A stretch of 64,000 bases of DNA from Cladocopium goreaui (GCA_947184155.2 CAMXCT020000391.1:204001-268000), one strand, 5' to 3'; shown: positions 35,418 to 45,026, numbered from the stretch's first letter. A program made the numbers and translations. The notes: generated by a model from the letters alone, not told the origin.

Positions 35418-35477
35418 TGATCTGAAATGATCTGAAATGATCTGAAATGATCTGAAATGATCTGAAATGATCTGAGG
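35418..35477. repeat. 10-bp tandem repeat GATCTGAAAT, after the S2 exon
   Basis: Six head-to-tail copies beginning 17 bp downstream of the S2 exon donor. Confidence 0.95.
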
Positions 35478-35770
35478 TATCTCGACCACCAAACCATGCC
35501 TCCCTGATGTTTTTTGATGATTTTTTAAAAACAATGGAATCTTTAAGGGATATAACAACATGATATTATAATGACTGAACAACTGGCAATATGAACTCAG
35601 TATCATTTACTAAGACTCTTGAGAACTTTGACATGGAATCTCAAAAGTTGGGATTTAGGGCTGTTCCTACTGGAAACGGCAATTTTTGAGGTACAGGTGT
35701 CAGGTGTACTGGGGTTTCACAACAGGTCTCTGTTTTCGGCAACGAACATGTAACATGTCTTCCATAGCCT
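35478..35770. other. Intron, nothing recognised
   Basis: No repeat family and no exon. Confidence 0.5.
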
Positions 35771-35875
35771 TACCCTCTGGCAAACTAACATAACTATTGG
35801 AAATCACAATTTGTCATGGGAAAACTCACTATTTCTATGGCCATTTTCAATAGCTTTTTGTGTGTTTACCATAGC
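35771..35875. repeat. Family A element, right end altered
   Basis: TACCCTCTGGCAAACTAAC at left. The right arm reaches CAATAGCTTTTTGTGTGTTT then ACCATAGCC, so CCAGAGGGTA is replaced. Confidence 0.8.
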
Positions 35876-35973
35876 CTTAATCGACACAGTGGAGTAGTTC
35901 GAAAAACATCGGCTCCAATTTTCCTGGGGCCGACCGAGCCGCCAGTGCTTACGGTCAATTGTTTCTTGTGAAT

Positions 35974-36082
35974 TATGGTGGTTTCCTAAAATAGGAGTAC
36001 CCCCAAATCATCCATTTTTAGATGGTATTTTCCATTATAAACCATCCATTTTGGGTACCCCCAGTTCTGGAAACCCTCATAT
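35974..36082. repeat. Family F element
   Basis: TATGGTGGTTTCCTAAAA then GAGTACCCCC at left, GGGTACCCCCAGTTCTGG then AAACCCTCATA at right, with inner GATGGT/ACCATC arms. Confidence 0.8.
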
Positions 36083-36293
36083 ACAGCTAAACAACGTATG
36101 GTATCATGATTTTTCGAAGTTTCATGAATGCACGAATGGCTTTGTCTGAAAATTGGCTAGCTCTAGACTCTAAATCCATTGGTGAATTGTTCCTATGAAA
36201 ATTGCCATAACTGTGGGTACAGCCCCTTTAAAGACACATCCGGCAGTCATCCAACGTCTCAGTGACCCGGGTAGCACATGGCATCAGATCTTC
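36083..36293. other. Intron, nothing recognised
   Basis: No named repeat. Confidence 0.5.
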
Positions 36294-36370
36294 GAGGTGT
36301 GAGATGCTCCTGAGATTGTGCGACCTGGGGTGCCGGAACTACCTTTGTTGGGGAGCCCGGCGCGGCGCAG
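36294..36370 (+). CDS. Channel exon: S2-S3 linker
   Basis: Reads MLLRLCDLGCRNYLCWGARR, matching the basic cytoplasmic stretch after S2 (leader E/M-xx-Leu-Arg then Tyr-Leu/Phe before S3). The exact start is unresolved: acceptors GGTGTGAG, TTCGAG and GCATCAG compete and none joins the S2 exon in phase, so a tiny exon may be missing. Possible donors lie at 36363 (GC) and nearby. Confidence 0.55.
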
Positions 36371-36617
36371 TTTCACCATGTTTTTTCATGTTTTAACCAT
36401 CCATGGTCGGCAAAAAAACGGGGTTGTAACCATCAAATGTTTTTTTTGGGGGGATGTAATTGATAAACGGATGGTTGCTGACGGTGATCATGATCATAGG
36501 TTCTAATTCAATATGATATGTGATTCACATCCACCAGTTGAGGACGGGGATTTGATTTGTGTTCTCTACTAGATGAGGCCTGTACCAATGATGTTTGCAA
36601 ATGTGTTGTTTGTTCAG
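36371..36617. other. Intron, nothing recognised
   Basis: Short T and G runs only. Confidence 0.5.
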
Positions 36618-36667
36618 CGATGATGGTGTCCACAGTGTTGCTGGCAATTTTTGAAGCTGGCCATTGG
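36618..36667 (+). CDS. Channel exon: probable S3 segment
   Basis: TTGTTCAG acceptor, then AMMVSTVLLAIFEAGHW to a GC donor (TTG|GCATC). With one base from the previous exon the first residues could be Asp-Ala as in the (F)DAxxV start of S3. Helical, hydrophobic and in the right order between S2 and S4, but shorter than a full S3. Confidence 0.5.
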
Positions 36668-36719
36668 CATCATACACCAAATTCTAGTTGCGAATTGCGC
36701 GCCGAAGTCAACATAATTA

Positions 36720-36822
36720 CTGGTTGGTGGTTTCAATCATTTTTGATTTTCCATTTCATATATGGGAAAAAGCAGCCCAACTGACTAATTTTTTTCAAGA
36801 TGGTTATTGCACCACCAACCAG
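36720..36822. repeat. Family B element with extended terminus
   Basis: The ends read TAATTACTGGTTGGTGG and CCACCAACCAGTAATTA, a 17-base perfect inversion that includes the flanks. The core lost CAGAGGGG (TTTTTCAAGATGG). Confidence 0.93.
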
Positions 36823-37238
36823 TAATTAGATGAGGTAGATATGCATGGACACCTTTGGACATGGCTGTTGGGAGCTTAGATTGGAAGATTGGGACCGAAA
36901 AACAGCAGCTGTATCGTTTTTTTCGGTCCTTTCGGTGAAGTATGTGGCATGTTCCAAATATATTCAAATGATTTGATGATCTGTTTGAAGTTAAAATTGT
37001 TTGGAAGCTTGTTTAGAAGCTTTGTTTGCATTTTAGGTATGTAAATATAACATGTACTTCTGAGTTACCATGGTTTTCGACTAGTCGAAAGCTGGATGAC
37101 ATATCTTGAACGTCCGAACGTCGAAAGCGGCTGAGGTAGTGACCACAGGTCTCATGGATCTGAGTTTGCCATTCATTCTGGACGCTGAAGTGGAAAGGAT
37201 GTCGGTGCACGGGTTGCAGCTAGCTTGGTTGTCTTTTC
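36823..37238. other. Intron, nothing recognised
   Basis: No exon signature. Confidence 0.5.
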
Positions 37239-37363
37239 TACAATGTGAGGCCCCCCAGTTATAAGTTGGTTTATAAGCCCCAGTAACTATAGTTATAAGT
37301 ACCATAAACCATAGTTATTGGAGTTATAAACCAACTTAGCTATCTTGGGGGCCTCACATTGTA
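37239..37363. repeat. Family C element, reference copy
   Basis: The cleanest copy. TACAATGTGAGGCCCCC to GGGGGCCTCACATTGTA, and the arms match for most of their length through AGTTGGTTTATAA/TTATAAACCAACTT and ACTATAGTTATAAG/CATAGTTATTGG. The transcript would fold to one long hairpin. Confidence 0.96.
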
Positions 37364-37564
37364 GTGAGTTTGGTAATTTGCTGGAGCTTCTTTTTGTGGG
37401 GGGCTTCATCAAGTCAGAAAATGTCAGTGTCAGCTAGATTGCTAGATCTACATAGATCTATCAGACTGCAAATCTGACCATCCCAAAATTGGGATGTAAA
37501 TGGTTTTTACCGTTAAAACATGTTAAAACTGGATAAATGTTCACAAACATATTGTGCCCTTCCT
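37364..37564. other. Intron, nothing recognised
   Basis: No named repeat. Confidence 0.5.
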
Positions 37565-37680
37565 GGGGAGGGTTCCTAAAAAGGTGTGTCCCCAAAACCA
37601 TAGGTTTCAAGAATAAGATGGTCTAATTTTGGATGATTTGGGGGTACCCTCGGTTTAGGAAACTTCCATATTATCACATA
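37565..37680. repeat. Family F element
   Basis: GGAGGGTTCCTAAAAAGG at left, GGGGGTACCCTCGGTTTAGG then AAACTTCCATA at right. Confidence 0.75.
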
Positions 37681-37750
37681 ATAATATATAATTACATATA
37701 ATTACAGTATATATATATACACATATATATAGATATATAGAGATATAGAG
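37681..37750. repeat. AT microsatellite
   Basis: (TA)n and (ATAGAGAT) words just upstream of the S4 exon. Confidence 0.85.
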
Positions 37751-37809
37751 TGCTACCCAGATCTCACCAACTATTGTTTTGCAGGGTATGTTGATGATCC
37801 AACCAGCAG

Positions 37810-37863
37810 GTGCTGCCTTTCCTTCGTTTGCTACGCGTGCTGCGCTTGTTGAAACTGTTTCAG
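37810..37863 (+). CDS. Channel exon: S4 voltage sensor
   Basis: ACCAGCAG acceptor, 54 nt in phase 0-0, CAG|GTTTGT donor. Reads VLPFLRLLRVLRLLKLFQ: four basic residues (R, R, R, K) at every third position within leucines, the hallmark of a voltage-sensing S4 helix. This is the most diagnostic exon of the gene. Confidence 0.92.
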
Positions 37864-38022
37864 GTTTGTGGGGAAGCTCAGACCAGGATGGATGACCATC
37901 CAGTGATGATCATGACTTGGTAGAGCCGCTCCCCTTTGGGATACCCGGCCTGGTAAACGTTAACAAAAAACTGATGGGAAAGATCCACCATGTTCAATGG
38001 GTAAATCCACTATAAATGGGGG
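37864..38022. repeat. Partial family A half-element
   Basis: At 37950-38020, TGGTAAACGTTAACAAAAAAC then AAATCCACTATAAATGG: the left half of a family A copy. The rest is plain intron. Confidence 0.6.
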
Positions 38023-38136
38023 TTAACCTCTGGTAAACAAACAAAAAGCTATTGAAAATGGCCATAGAGATAGTGAGTTTTCCCATGAATAGCATTGTGA
38101 CGTTCCATAGTTATGTAAACGGTTTACCAGAGGGTA
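38023..38136. repeat. Family A element, complete
   Basis: TTAACCTCTGGTAAACAAAC to GTTTACCAGAGGGTAA. Lies 57 bp upstream of the S4-S5 exon. Confidence 0.9.
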
Positions 38137-38192
38137 ACCGTCTTAACCCAACAACCTTTTGCTGACTGGGGATTGACGTAACAAAACCCGAG

Positions 38193-38285
38193 GCCAACCT
38201 TTGCGCATTGTTGGCCGTGGCGTGATCAAAGCCTTTGCCGTGGTCATGTTGGTCGGGATGGCCGGGATGCCTAGAAGGCCCTCAG
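38193..38285 (+). CDS. Channel exon: S4-S5 linker and start of S5
   Basis: ACCCGAG|G acceptor. Reads LRIVGRGVIKAFAVVMLVGM: an amphipathic basic linker, then a hydrophobic start of S5. The end is either a GA donor in GCCGG|GATG or CAG|GTGACG at 38286. A direct join from the S4 exon is out of phase, so a small exon or another boundary is missing. Confidence 0.75.
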
Positions 38286-38466
38286 GTGACGATGGTGACG
38301 ATGGTTTCGGGTCGAGTTTGGCTCAATGGTTTAAATCCTAATGGGGCACGTTTTTTATTCGTGCCCCATGATAAAGATCGCAGTCTTCATGATTGGTTGC
38401 TTCCAGTTTCAGGACAAATGTCCTGACATTCATTGGTCATCATTGGTCCATAATCAACAATAGATC

Positions 38467-38588
38467 TGGGTAAATTATAACGACCTCACTGTTCTCCCTC
38501 ACTACAATCATGGTTAGGATTCGGGGAATCCCCAAGATAGCCGCAAGTTTCAGATTTTCAGGTTAGTGACTTATATAATTTACCCATA
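38467..38588. repeat. Family L element
   Basis: TGGGTAAATTATAACGACC to TATATAATTTACCCA inverted ends; contains CTGTTCTCCCTCACTACAAT and GATTCGGGGAATCCCCAAG. Confidence 0.85.
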
Positions 38589-38609
38589 TATATATATATA
38601 TATACAGTA

Positions 38610-39185
38610 ATGCCAACATAGGATTAATAATCCCCGCGGTATTAATCAACCCCCTCTGCCCAATGTTTTTTTTGTAATTTAAAAAGAGGTGGTCCCCCAG
38701 GATTAATAAACCCGCGGTATTAATCAACCCCCTGTGCTGAAATCAAATTATTATCCAACAATTTTTATTTCCAATTCTATTTATTTCCAATTTGTTTTTA
38801 CCTTTTTGTTTAATCATCATTGTTATACTTAAGGTTTAAGTTGATCATTGAAAAATTCAAAAAATGACTATTCCCCAAATGATCGATTTCTAATTAAAAT
38901 CTTTATAAAAATCATCAGTTTGGATAGCTCCCAAAGGGTACCCCCCATGAGCCCATGTCCCCCATTAATAACCATGGTTTGCCCCCGATTAATCAACCAC
39001 CTTTCTGATCCATGAGATTTTAACAAATCCAATAGAATTCAATTAAGATCTAATTGACGTAAGCCATATCCAAATTTTTATGGTTCAGAGTTTCTTATTA
39101 TTAAGGGGTAGTCAAGAAACTAGCCAGAAGGTACCCCCCTACCTACCTGGTGGGGGGGGGGGTGATTAATCCGATGTTGGCATTA
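38610..39185. repeat. Family G element, long copy (576 bp)
   Basis: TAATGCCAACATAGGATTAA at left and TTAATCCGATGTTGGCATTA at right, inverted with one mismatch. The GGATTAATAAWCCCCGCGG end region is repeated internally at 38698-38735. Both outer flanks are TATATATACAG microsatellite. No transposase frame seen. Confidence 0.88.
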
Positions 39186-40329
39186 TATATATATACAGTA
39201 TATATATATATATACAGTATATATATATAGTATATTATATATATATATAGCGCTAAACCAATGGGTGGTTTCATCCCCTGAATCCCAAGTGATTTCCAGA
39301 ACGCCCGCCTCCCATTCGTCGTTTCTTCGTTGATTCAGTGAGGTAGTGCTCGTTCTGAACTTCGGTTTGTCCATCATTCTCACAACGCTCATTGGTCAGA
39401 GGCATGGCGATGCACATTTTCCATATCTGACGATTTTTTTTGATGAAAAATGATGAACATGTCCATGAAATTTTGAGAGCTGGAAAATCAGCAAACATTT
39501 TTTGGTTGACAAGGCAAATAATGAAGGATTTCACAAAGAAAGCAAGCGGGGAGTATGAAAAAAAGATGGGAAGTAGTGGAAAATCTCCAGCATTTTTCGA
39601 GAGTTTCACCAGAGTATACCTTCAATTGTCCACGTGGACCATCGAAGTACAAAAGAACTCTTGGAAGATACTTAAGACAGCAAGATTCAGGTGCAAACTT
39701 GATGGATCTTGATGGATTTTGAAGATCTTCAGGCTATTCTGCATGTTGGATACAGTCATAGAAGGCTTTCAAGGAAACAAAAATATGATTTTGCATCGTG
39801 AATTTGTGTTGCCTCGCGCCGTTGGTCTTGATCACATCTCACACTACCATCTTCCCACAGACCCAAGGGTTCTTGCGATTGGAACTTGAACGATCCAATT
39901 TCTGGTCAAGCCATGTCACGCCAAACATCGCCAAATTACAAACGATCAGACCATATATTTGTTGCACACTAGAATCACTAGAATGCCCTGCCCAACTGTC
40001 ACTTGTGCGCCAGTGGGGTGGGTCAAAAGCTGTGATACAGTATTTGGCGGGTTGAATATGCATAGGTTTTTTTTTGTTAATGGAAAATTCATCTTGGAAA
40101 ATTCATGAATTCATTGAAAATCCATCCTTTTCAAAAATGGATGATACCTAGAAAGGGGTACCCCCATGACTATGGAAAGCTCCATGCGCAGGGATACCCT
40201 CTTGGTTTCTAGCCTGGCCTGGTCTATGTGCATCACTATTGGTATGTGTTTACTAGTGGTATGAAAAAAATGACTTGGTGATAGATATGATTTATCGAAT
40301 GATCTGATATATAATGATATATACATGAT
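39186..40329. other. Intron with AT tract and family F remnant
   Basis: A TATATACAG microsatellite covers 39185-39250. GGGGTACCCCCATGACTATGG at 40155-40185 recalls family F. No exon called; open frames near 39.4-39.7 kb have no domain. Confidence 0.5.
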
Positions 40330-40872
40330 ATATACATGCATACATGCATGCATGCCTGCGTACATACGTACGTACGTACGTACGTACGTACCTACCTACA
40401 TACATACGTACATACAGACATACAGACATACAGACATACAGACATACAGACATACAGACATACATACATACAGACATACAGACATACAGTACATACAGAC
40501 ATACATACAGACATACAGACATACAGACATACATACATACAGACATACAGACATACATACACATACAGACATACATACATACAGACATTTACACATACAG
40601 CAGACATACATACATACAGATACATACATACATACACACAACATACAGAAATACATACATACAGACATACATACATACATACATACATACATACATAGAC
40701 ATTACATACATACATACAGACATACACAGACAGACATACATACATACATACATACATACATACAGACATACATACAGACATACATACATACATACAGACA
40801 TACATACATACAGACATACATACATACATACAGACATACATACATACAGACATACATACATACATACATAAT
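40330..40872. repeat. CATA/CAGA tetranucleotide array with ACGT block
   Basis: About 540 bp of CATA and CAGACATA units. It begins with GCAT/ACGT steps, including a self-complementary (ACGT)n at 40365-40390. All frames stay open because the units avoid stops, giving His/Thr/Tyr (plus) or Cys/Met/Val (minus) strings with no significance. Confidence 0.95.
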
Positions 40873-40987
40873 TTGTATTTGTGTTTGTATAAGCATGTAT
40901 CAGTATATATCCATTGGTTCTGAAGCATCTACCAATCAGTAGCACTGCTCCAAGTCCCAACGGGATCCTCCTGGTTTTTTCCGCCAG

Positions 40988-41096
40988 GGGAGTGTTGCTG
41001 GCAGATGAAAATTCGGGCGCCTCTGTGGTGGAATGGTTTGGTTCCATCGGTCGCTCTATGCAGACATTGTTCACCATCCAGACGCTGGCGGGCTGG
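40988..41096 (+). CDS. Channel exon: end of S5 loop, pore helix and filter
   Basis: TTTCCGCCAG acceptor, then VEWFGSIGRSMQTLFTIQ and TLAGWD, probably ending at a GA donor (GGCTGG|GATTC). The FGSIxRSMxTLFxIxTLxGW pattern is the P-loop of voltage-gated Na/Ca-type channels. The residue at the selectivity position, before Gly-Trp, is Ala; bacterial Na and Ca-channel loops have Glu or Asp there, and animal Nav domain IV has Ala (SAGWD). Confidence 0.85.
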
Positions 41097-41162
41097 GATT
41101 CTACGACGAAAAAATGGCGGGCTGGATGTGCTGGATGTCTGAAGGAGTTGTTTCATGGGGGT

Positions 41163-41270
41163 TACCCACTGGTAAACGTTTACATAGCGAACTGGAAAAT
41201 CATCATTTTCAATGGGAAATTCAACTATAAATGGCCATGTTCAATAGCTATGTTAGTTTACCGGAGGGTA
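41163..41270. repeat. Family A element
   Basis: TTACCCACTGGTAAACGTTT to GTTAGTTTACCGGAGGGTAA, with GCGAACTGG in the left arm. It follows the pore exon by 66 bp. Confidence 0.9.
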
Positions 41271-41296
41271 AATATGCTGGGGATTGCAATGTGTGG

Positions 41297-41404
41297 TAGC
41301 TCCCAGTTATAAGTTGCTGTGTAATCCCCGGTAGCTATTGATATAACACCCCCCTGAAGCCTAGTTAATTATTGGACTTATAAACCAACTTGGCTAACTG
41401 TATG
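41297..41404. repeat. Family C' element, worn
   Basis: AGCTCCCAGTTATAAGTTG to TTATAAACCAACTTGGC, with other C' words between. Confidence 0.6.
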
Positions 41405-41904
41405 GAGTTGCAATATCATAGCGTTAAAAAGGACCTGCTGGGTGTGTCTGAAAGTGGCGGTTTGGTCATCCAAATGGAAATTTGTGTTGCGACTATTCAT
41501 TGGGAAGCTGAAGATAAACCAGGGGATAGTTCCATTGACGTACTAGAAGATCCAAAGCAAACTGTATGGGGATGTATACACTTCAGTTCGTAAGCATTCA
41601 TAAGCACTATTTTGGGTGAATGTGTGACTTAATTGTTTCCGGGACTTGACGTACGTGGTGGAGCGTAAATGAATTCATGGGGTCGTATCATCAGCAGATT
41701 CTGGGAAAAAGCCGTGTTTTCAAAAATGGGTCAATTGTAAACCAGCATGTTTTTCTACAACACAATGGGCTGAAGAGACATGACAAGTAATAAAAGTCTG
41801 TCACTGTCACTTAAAAAATATGGGACGCCTGCGCACAGAAATGGATGGTCCCACTCGAATCATGGGATGGTTTGACAGTGGGTGCTTCGGTACTAACAAT
41901 GTAA

Positions 41905-42008
41905 TACCCTCTGGTAAACTAACATAGCTATGGAAAATCACCATTTTTAATGGGAAAATCCACTATTAATGGCCATTTTCAATAGCTACGTTAAATTACC
42001 AGAGGGTA
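41905..42008. repeat. Family A element, complete
   Basis: TACCCTCTGGTAAACTAACA to GTTAAATTACCAGAGGGTA; one of the least diverged copies. Confidence 0.95.
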
Positions 42009-42342
42009 ATATGTAATAATAAGATGGGGTCACACTTGCTCGAGCAATGGCATGGTACTAGAAAGTGGTGATGTACCCAGTGCGGTGATTTTTAGATTGA
42101 GTTCGTGAGCTTCGTGGTTTCTTTTCCAGGTTATGAGGTCTTCAAAAAGATCCAGTCGAGACGTAAATAAGTATATGCATGAAAGCAGTGGAGAACCGCG
42201 TTTCTATCTATGCATGTTACATACTATGTTGGAAACCATTTACATAAAGAGTAATTGCCGAGATTCACTTTCTTTTGAAGCCCCCCCAGCTCACATGAAA
42301 AAGACGTCTTCCTACCGAGGACCACATTGCAACTACACTCAG
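42009..42342. other. Intron; possible exon at 42130
   Basis: TTTTCCAG|GTTATGAGG at 42130 is followed by VMRSSKRSSRDV. It would fit only as a basic linker, and its order before S6 is odd, so it is not called. Confidence 0.4.
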
Positions 42343-42401
42343 CACGATCTATCCCAGCAGCGTTGTGGTGCCAATGGTGGTGCTTTACATGATGAACTTT
42401 G
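42343..42401 (+). CDS. Channel exon: first part of S6
   Basis: ACACTCAG acceptor, then SSVVVPMVVLYMMNF, ending TTTG|GCAG (GC donor, phase 1). Hydrophobic with a Pro-Met and an Asn, as at the outer part of S6 in protist channels. It lies in order between the pore and the GLITSVI exon. Confidence 0.75.
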
Positions 42402-42415
42402 GCAGAAATGACCAC

Positions 42416-42790
42416 AAGCTAGTGCCACCCACAGTTATAAATGGGCTATAATCCCATTAACTATAGATATATAAACCATAGCTGGTTGGTGGTGACTGGA
42501 ACCATGGAATTTTATGACTTTCCATTCAGTTGGGAATAGTAACCCTAACTGATGAACTCATATTTTTTCAGAGGGGTAGGGCTCAACCACCAACCAATCA
42601 TTTCCATGAAACCAACTTAGCTGATTTCTACCCCAGTTCGTTAGCTAAGTTGGTTTATACCACCAAATAGTTTTGTTAAGTTATAAATGGGTTTTAATCC
42701 CATTAACTATAGATAGATCACCAACAAAAACCATAGTGAAATTGGACTTATTGGCACCGCACCAACCAATCGCGATTCCGCTCACCGGGG
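42416..42790. repeat. Two adjoining family C' copies, first split by family B
   Basis: AGCTAGTGCCACCCACAG with AAATGGGCTATAATCCC begins the first, which resumes at 42598 with AAACCAACTTAGC after a family B insertion. A second, from about 42640, has AAATGGGTTTTAATCCC, ATAGATCACCAACAAAAACC and GGCACCGCACCAACC. Confidence 0.75.
42482..42597. repeat. Family B element nested in family C'
   Basis: CTGGTTGGTGGTGACTGG to CAACCACCAACCA, with the GATGAACTCATATTTTTTCAG-type core. It interrupts the C' palindrome, so it is younger. Confidence 0.88.
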
Positions 42791-42879
42791 CAGAAATGAC
42801 CCAGGATGTACATCCTGGGAGCTTTGGAGGACGAGCTATTCATCGCTACGGAAAGTACGATTAGCATCATTGATCTATG

Positions 42880-43012
42880 TGGATGATTAAGCTTATATTA
42901 TCATATAAATGAATTACATTTTATATATATATATAAATAATTATTATATATATAAATAATTATTATATATATATACATATATATATTAATTTATTATATA
43001 TAATTGATAGCT
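42880..43012. repeat. AT microsatellite
   Basis: ATATATAAATAATTATT words, partly palindromic, over about 130 bp. Confidence 0.9.
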
Positions 43013-43424
43013 TATGTAGAGGACCCCCAGGAAAACTTAAGGAATCCTTGTGACACAAATTCATGGTGCCATCCATCTGCTGGGATCCTCCAAGAACGTT
43101 GTTGCAAGGCAAAAAAACGGCAAGACCGGAATCCTAACAAAATCCATGAAATCTCTGTTTTTTTCTCTATATATATAATATTATATTATATTATAATCCT
43201 CATAAAAAGGTCATTGTTTAGCCACAGTTGTTGGAGTTACATCCCCATCCCCATATCACTTTCCATTAAAACAGAGTCAAAAAGAACTATGAACTCCTGA
43301 AGATGTGGTTTATTTATGGTTTAACTGTGGTTTAACTATCGTTTAACTATGGTTTAACTATGGTTTCCACGAATTTTAGCTGCAGTTCCATCCCAGGGAC
43401 ATGCTGCCAAACGACACAACTGAG

Positions 43425-43521
43425 GATTTGCTGCTTCGCGGTGGTCGGCTTGATCACCAGCGTCATCAGCGATTCCTTCATGGCCTCGCAGCAACGGGAG
43501 CAGAAGAGCAAGGACCGCACC
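43425..43521 (+). CDS. Channel exon: inner S6 and start of cytoplasmic tail
   Basis: AACTGAG|G acceptor, then ICCFAVVGLITSVISDSF followed by MASQQREQKSKDRT, and ACC|GTGACA donor in phase 0. GLITxVIxDxF is the conserved inner gate of S6 in this superfamily. The start may lie earlier (after TCCCAG at 43397), which would fit the phase of the preceding exon but adds polar residues. It joins the 44552 exon in frame. Confidence 0.9.
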
Positions 43522-43594
43522 GTGACACGCGCACCGTGCTCGACACGGTCCCAAAAGACGTAGGGATCCTTGGGGTTCGCCGTAGATTGATGAT

Positions 43595-43703
43595 CTGGTT
43601 GGTGGTGACTGGAACCATGGAATTGAATGTCCATTCAGTTGGGAATTTCATCATCCCGACTGACGAACTCATATTTTTCAGAGGGGTTGAAACCACCAAC
43701 CAG
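43595..43703. repeat. Family B element
   Basis: CTGGTTGGTGGTGACTGG to AAACCACCAACCAG, GACGAACTCATATTTTTCAG core; same subtype as the 42.5 kb copy. Confidence 0.93.
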
Positions 43704-44551
43704 AACATGTCTGAACTGTGTGAATGTATATATGTAAATACCGTTTTAGTGTGAAGAATTTGGATTGTATATCATTGTTGGGGGATGGTTGTCGATCCAT
43801 TAGTAGAAATTACATTAGTTACATAATCAATGATTAATGCATGATCATCCATTCATCAATCCATAATCAATGATGAATTATATAGCCATTAAATACATGC
43901 CATTGCGAGGAGTTCCATTATGGGATGGATTGCCTTAAACCATAGACCATGTTTTTGCTGGCACATGTTGTTCAGAATGTTGACAGTCCTGAATTTAAGA
44001 TGGAATTTGAAGATAGCGACAGCAAAGAAAATCTGGAATAATTAGCATTAATTAATTAGCTAATTAATTTTGTTTGTTATTGATTTACATTAACATTTGT
44101 TAGCATTAATTAGCATTCAATTTGGTTTCCAGGCTGCTTTTTACTCTGTAGATATTTGGTCGATGTCCGAAAGTCTCCGCAAGATGAATCACTGCACCAC
44201 GACAATATCATCTTGTTGCAAGGCTCTTGATGCCTGGTTGTAAAAAAAGGTCGTTTCGAATCCGGTTTTGAATGATGCTGGTAACCTGTATGCAATACCA
44301 TGTCTGAAACTAATATCAGTGTAGCCAACAGTTTCATGGCTGATTTTTTTTTTCGAACCGCAAACCCTCCAAAAATGGCTCGTTCAACAATATTCAACAC
44401 ATTTTAAGTGTAAACATATCTAAGAATTCTTGAACTTATTCTTCAAAATCTCTAAGAATTCTTGAATTCGTGGTTTAACTATGGTTCTATGGTTTAACTA
44501 TGTTTAACTAACTAAAAAATGCATGGGTTTTCTCATGGTTCTCCCCACCAG
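43704..44551. other. Intron, short AT-rich direct repeats
   Basis: ATCAATGATKAAT words at 43830-43875, TTAGCATTAATTAGC at 44040-44115, and TCTAAGAATTCTTGAA twice at 44420-44465. Confidence 0.55.
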
Positions 44552-44651
44552 CAAAATCGCCATTGCTTCTTCGAGGAGGCTGCAAGGGATGCCCGGCGAC
44601 ACGCTGCTGCTATGGAGCTGGGGAAGCTCTTCACGGAACACGGGAGGCGTG
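44552..44651 (+). CDS. Channel exon: charged helix entering EF-hand 1
   Basis: CCACCAG acceptor, CGTG|GTGCGG donor, 100 nt, phase 0 to phase 1. Reads FFEEAARDARRHAAAMELGK then LFTEHGRR. The highly charged alpha-helical stretch after S6 and the LF before the loop are as in protist EF-hand channels. The split Gly codon (G|GC) is completed exactly by the 46057 exon. Confidence 0.85.
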
Positions 44652-44814
44652 GTGCGGTTTCCGCGCTTCTGACGATAGCCATGTTTGCTCCAGGAAGATT
44701 TTTTGATGATAATCGATGATTAATAGATGCTGATTTAAGAAAAATGATATTGGATTATAACAAATGATCGTTGGTGATACTACAAATAATACCAATTAGA
44801 TGCTAATAGATTTA

Positions 44815-44832
44815 CCCTCTGGTAAACATACG
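44815..44832. repeat. Solo family A terminus
   Basis: TACCCTCTGGTAAACATA with no partner nearby; an element remnant. Confidence 0.7.
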
Positions 44833-45026
44833 GGCAAACACCTCGATTTGCCCACGCTTGTCGGCGGCCATCTTCGTATGTGCTGAAAACGTGGTAAAAA
44901 ATGGGAGTTTTTTGCATCATGGCTAACTTAATGTTGTATATCGGCATGCACAGCATAGGGACCTGTGCGAGTCTCTTACACATCATCATCGTCATCGTCA
45001 TCATCATCATCATCATGATGATCAGA

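Noticed and set aside
37239-37363. Hairpins of families A and C as transcription terminators
   Set aside because: They recur in many introns within genes and lack a U tract; dispersed inverted-repeat elements explain them.
40292-41077. Open frames of 100-205 codons across the CATA/CAGA array
   Set aside because: His/Thr/Tyr or Cys/Met/Val strings caused by a stop-free tetranucleotide repeat.
44255-44275. tRNA B-box (TTTCGAATCC)
   Set aside because: No A-box at the right distance and no cloverleaf arms could be drawn.
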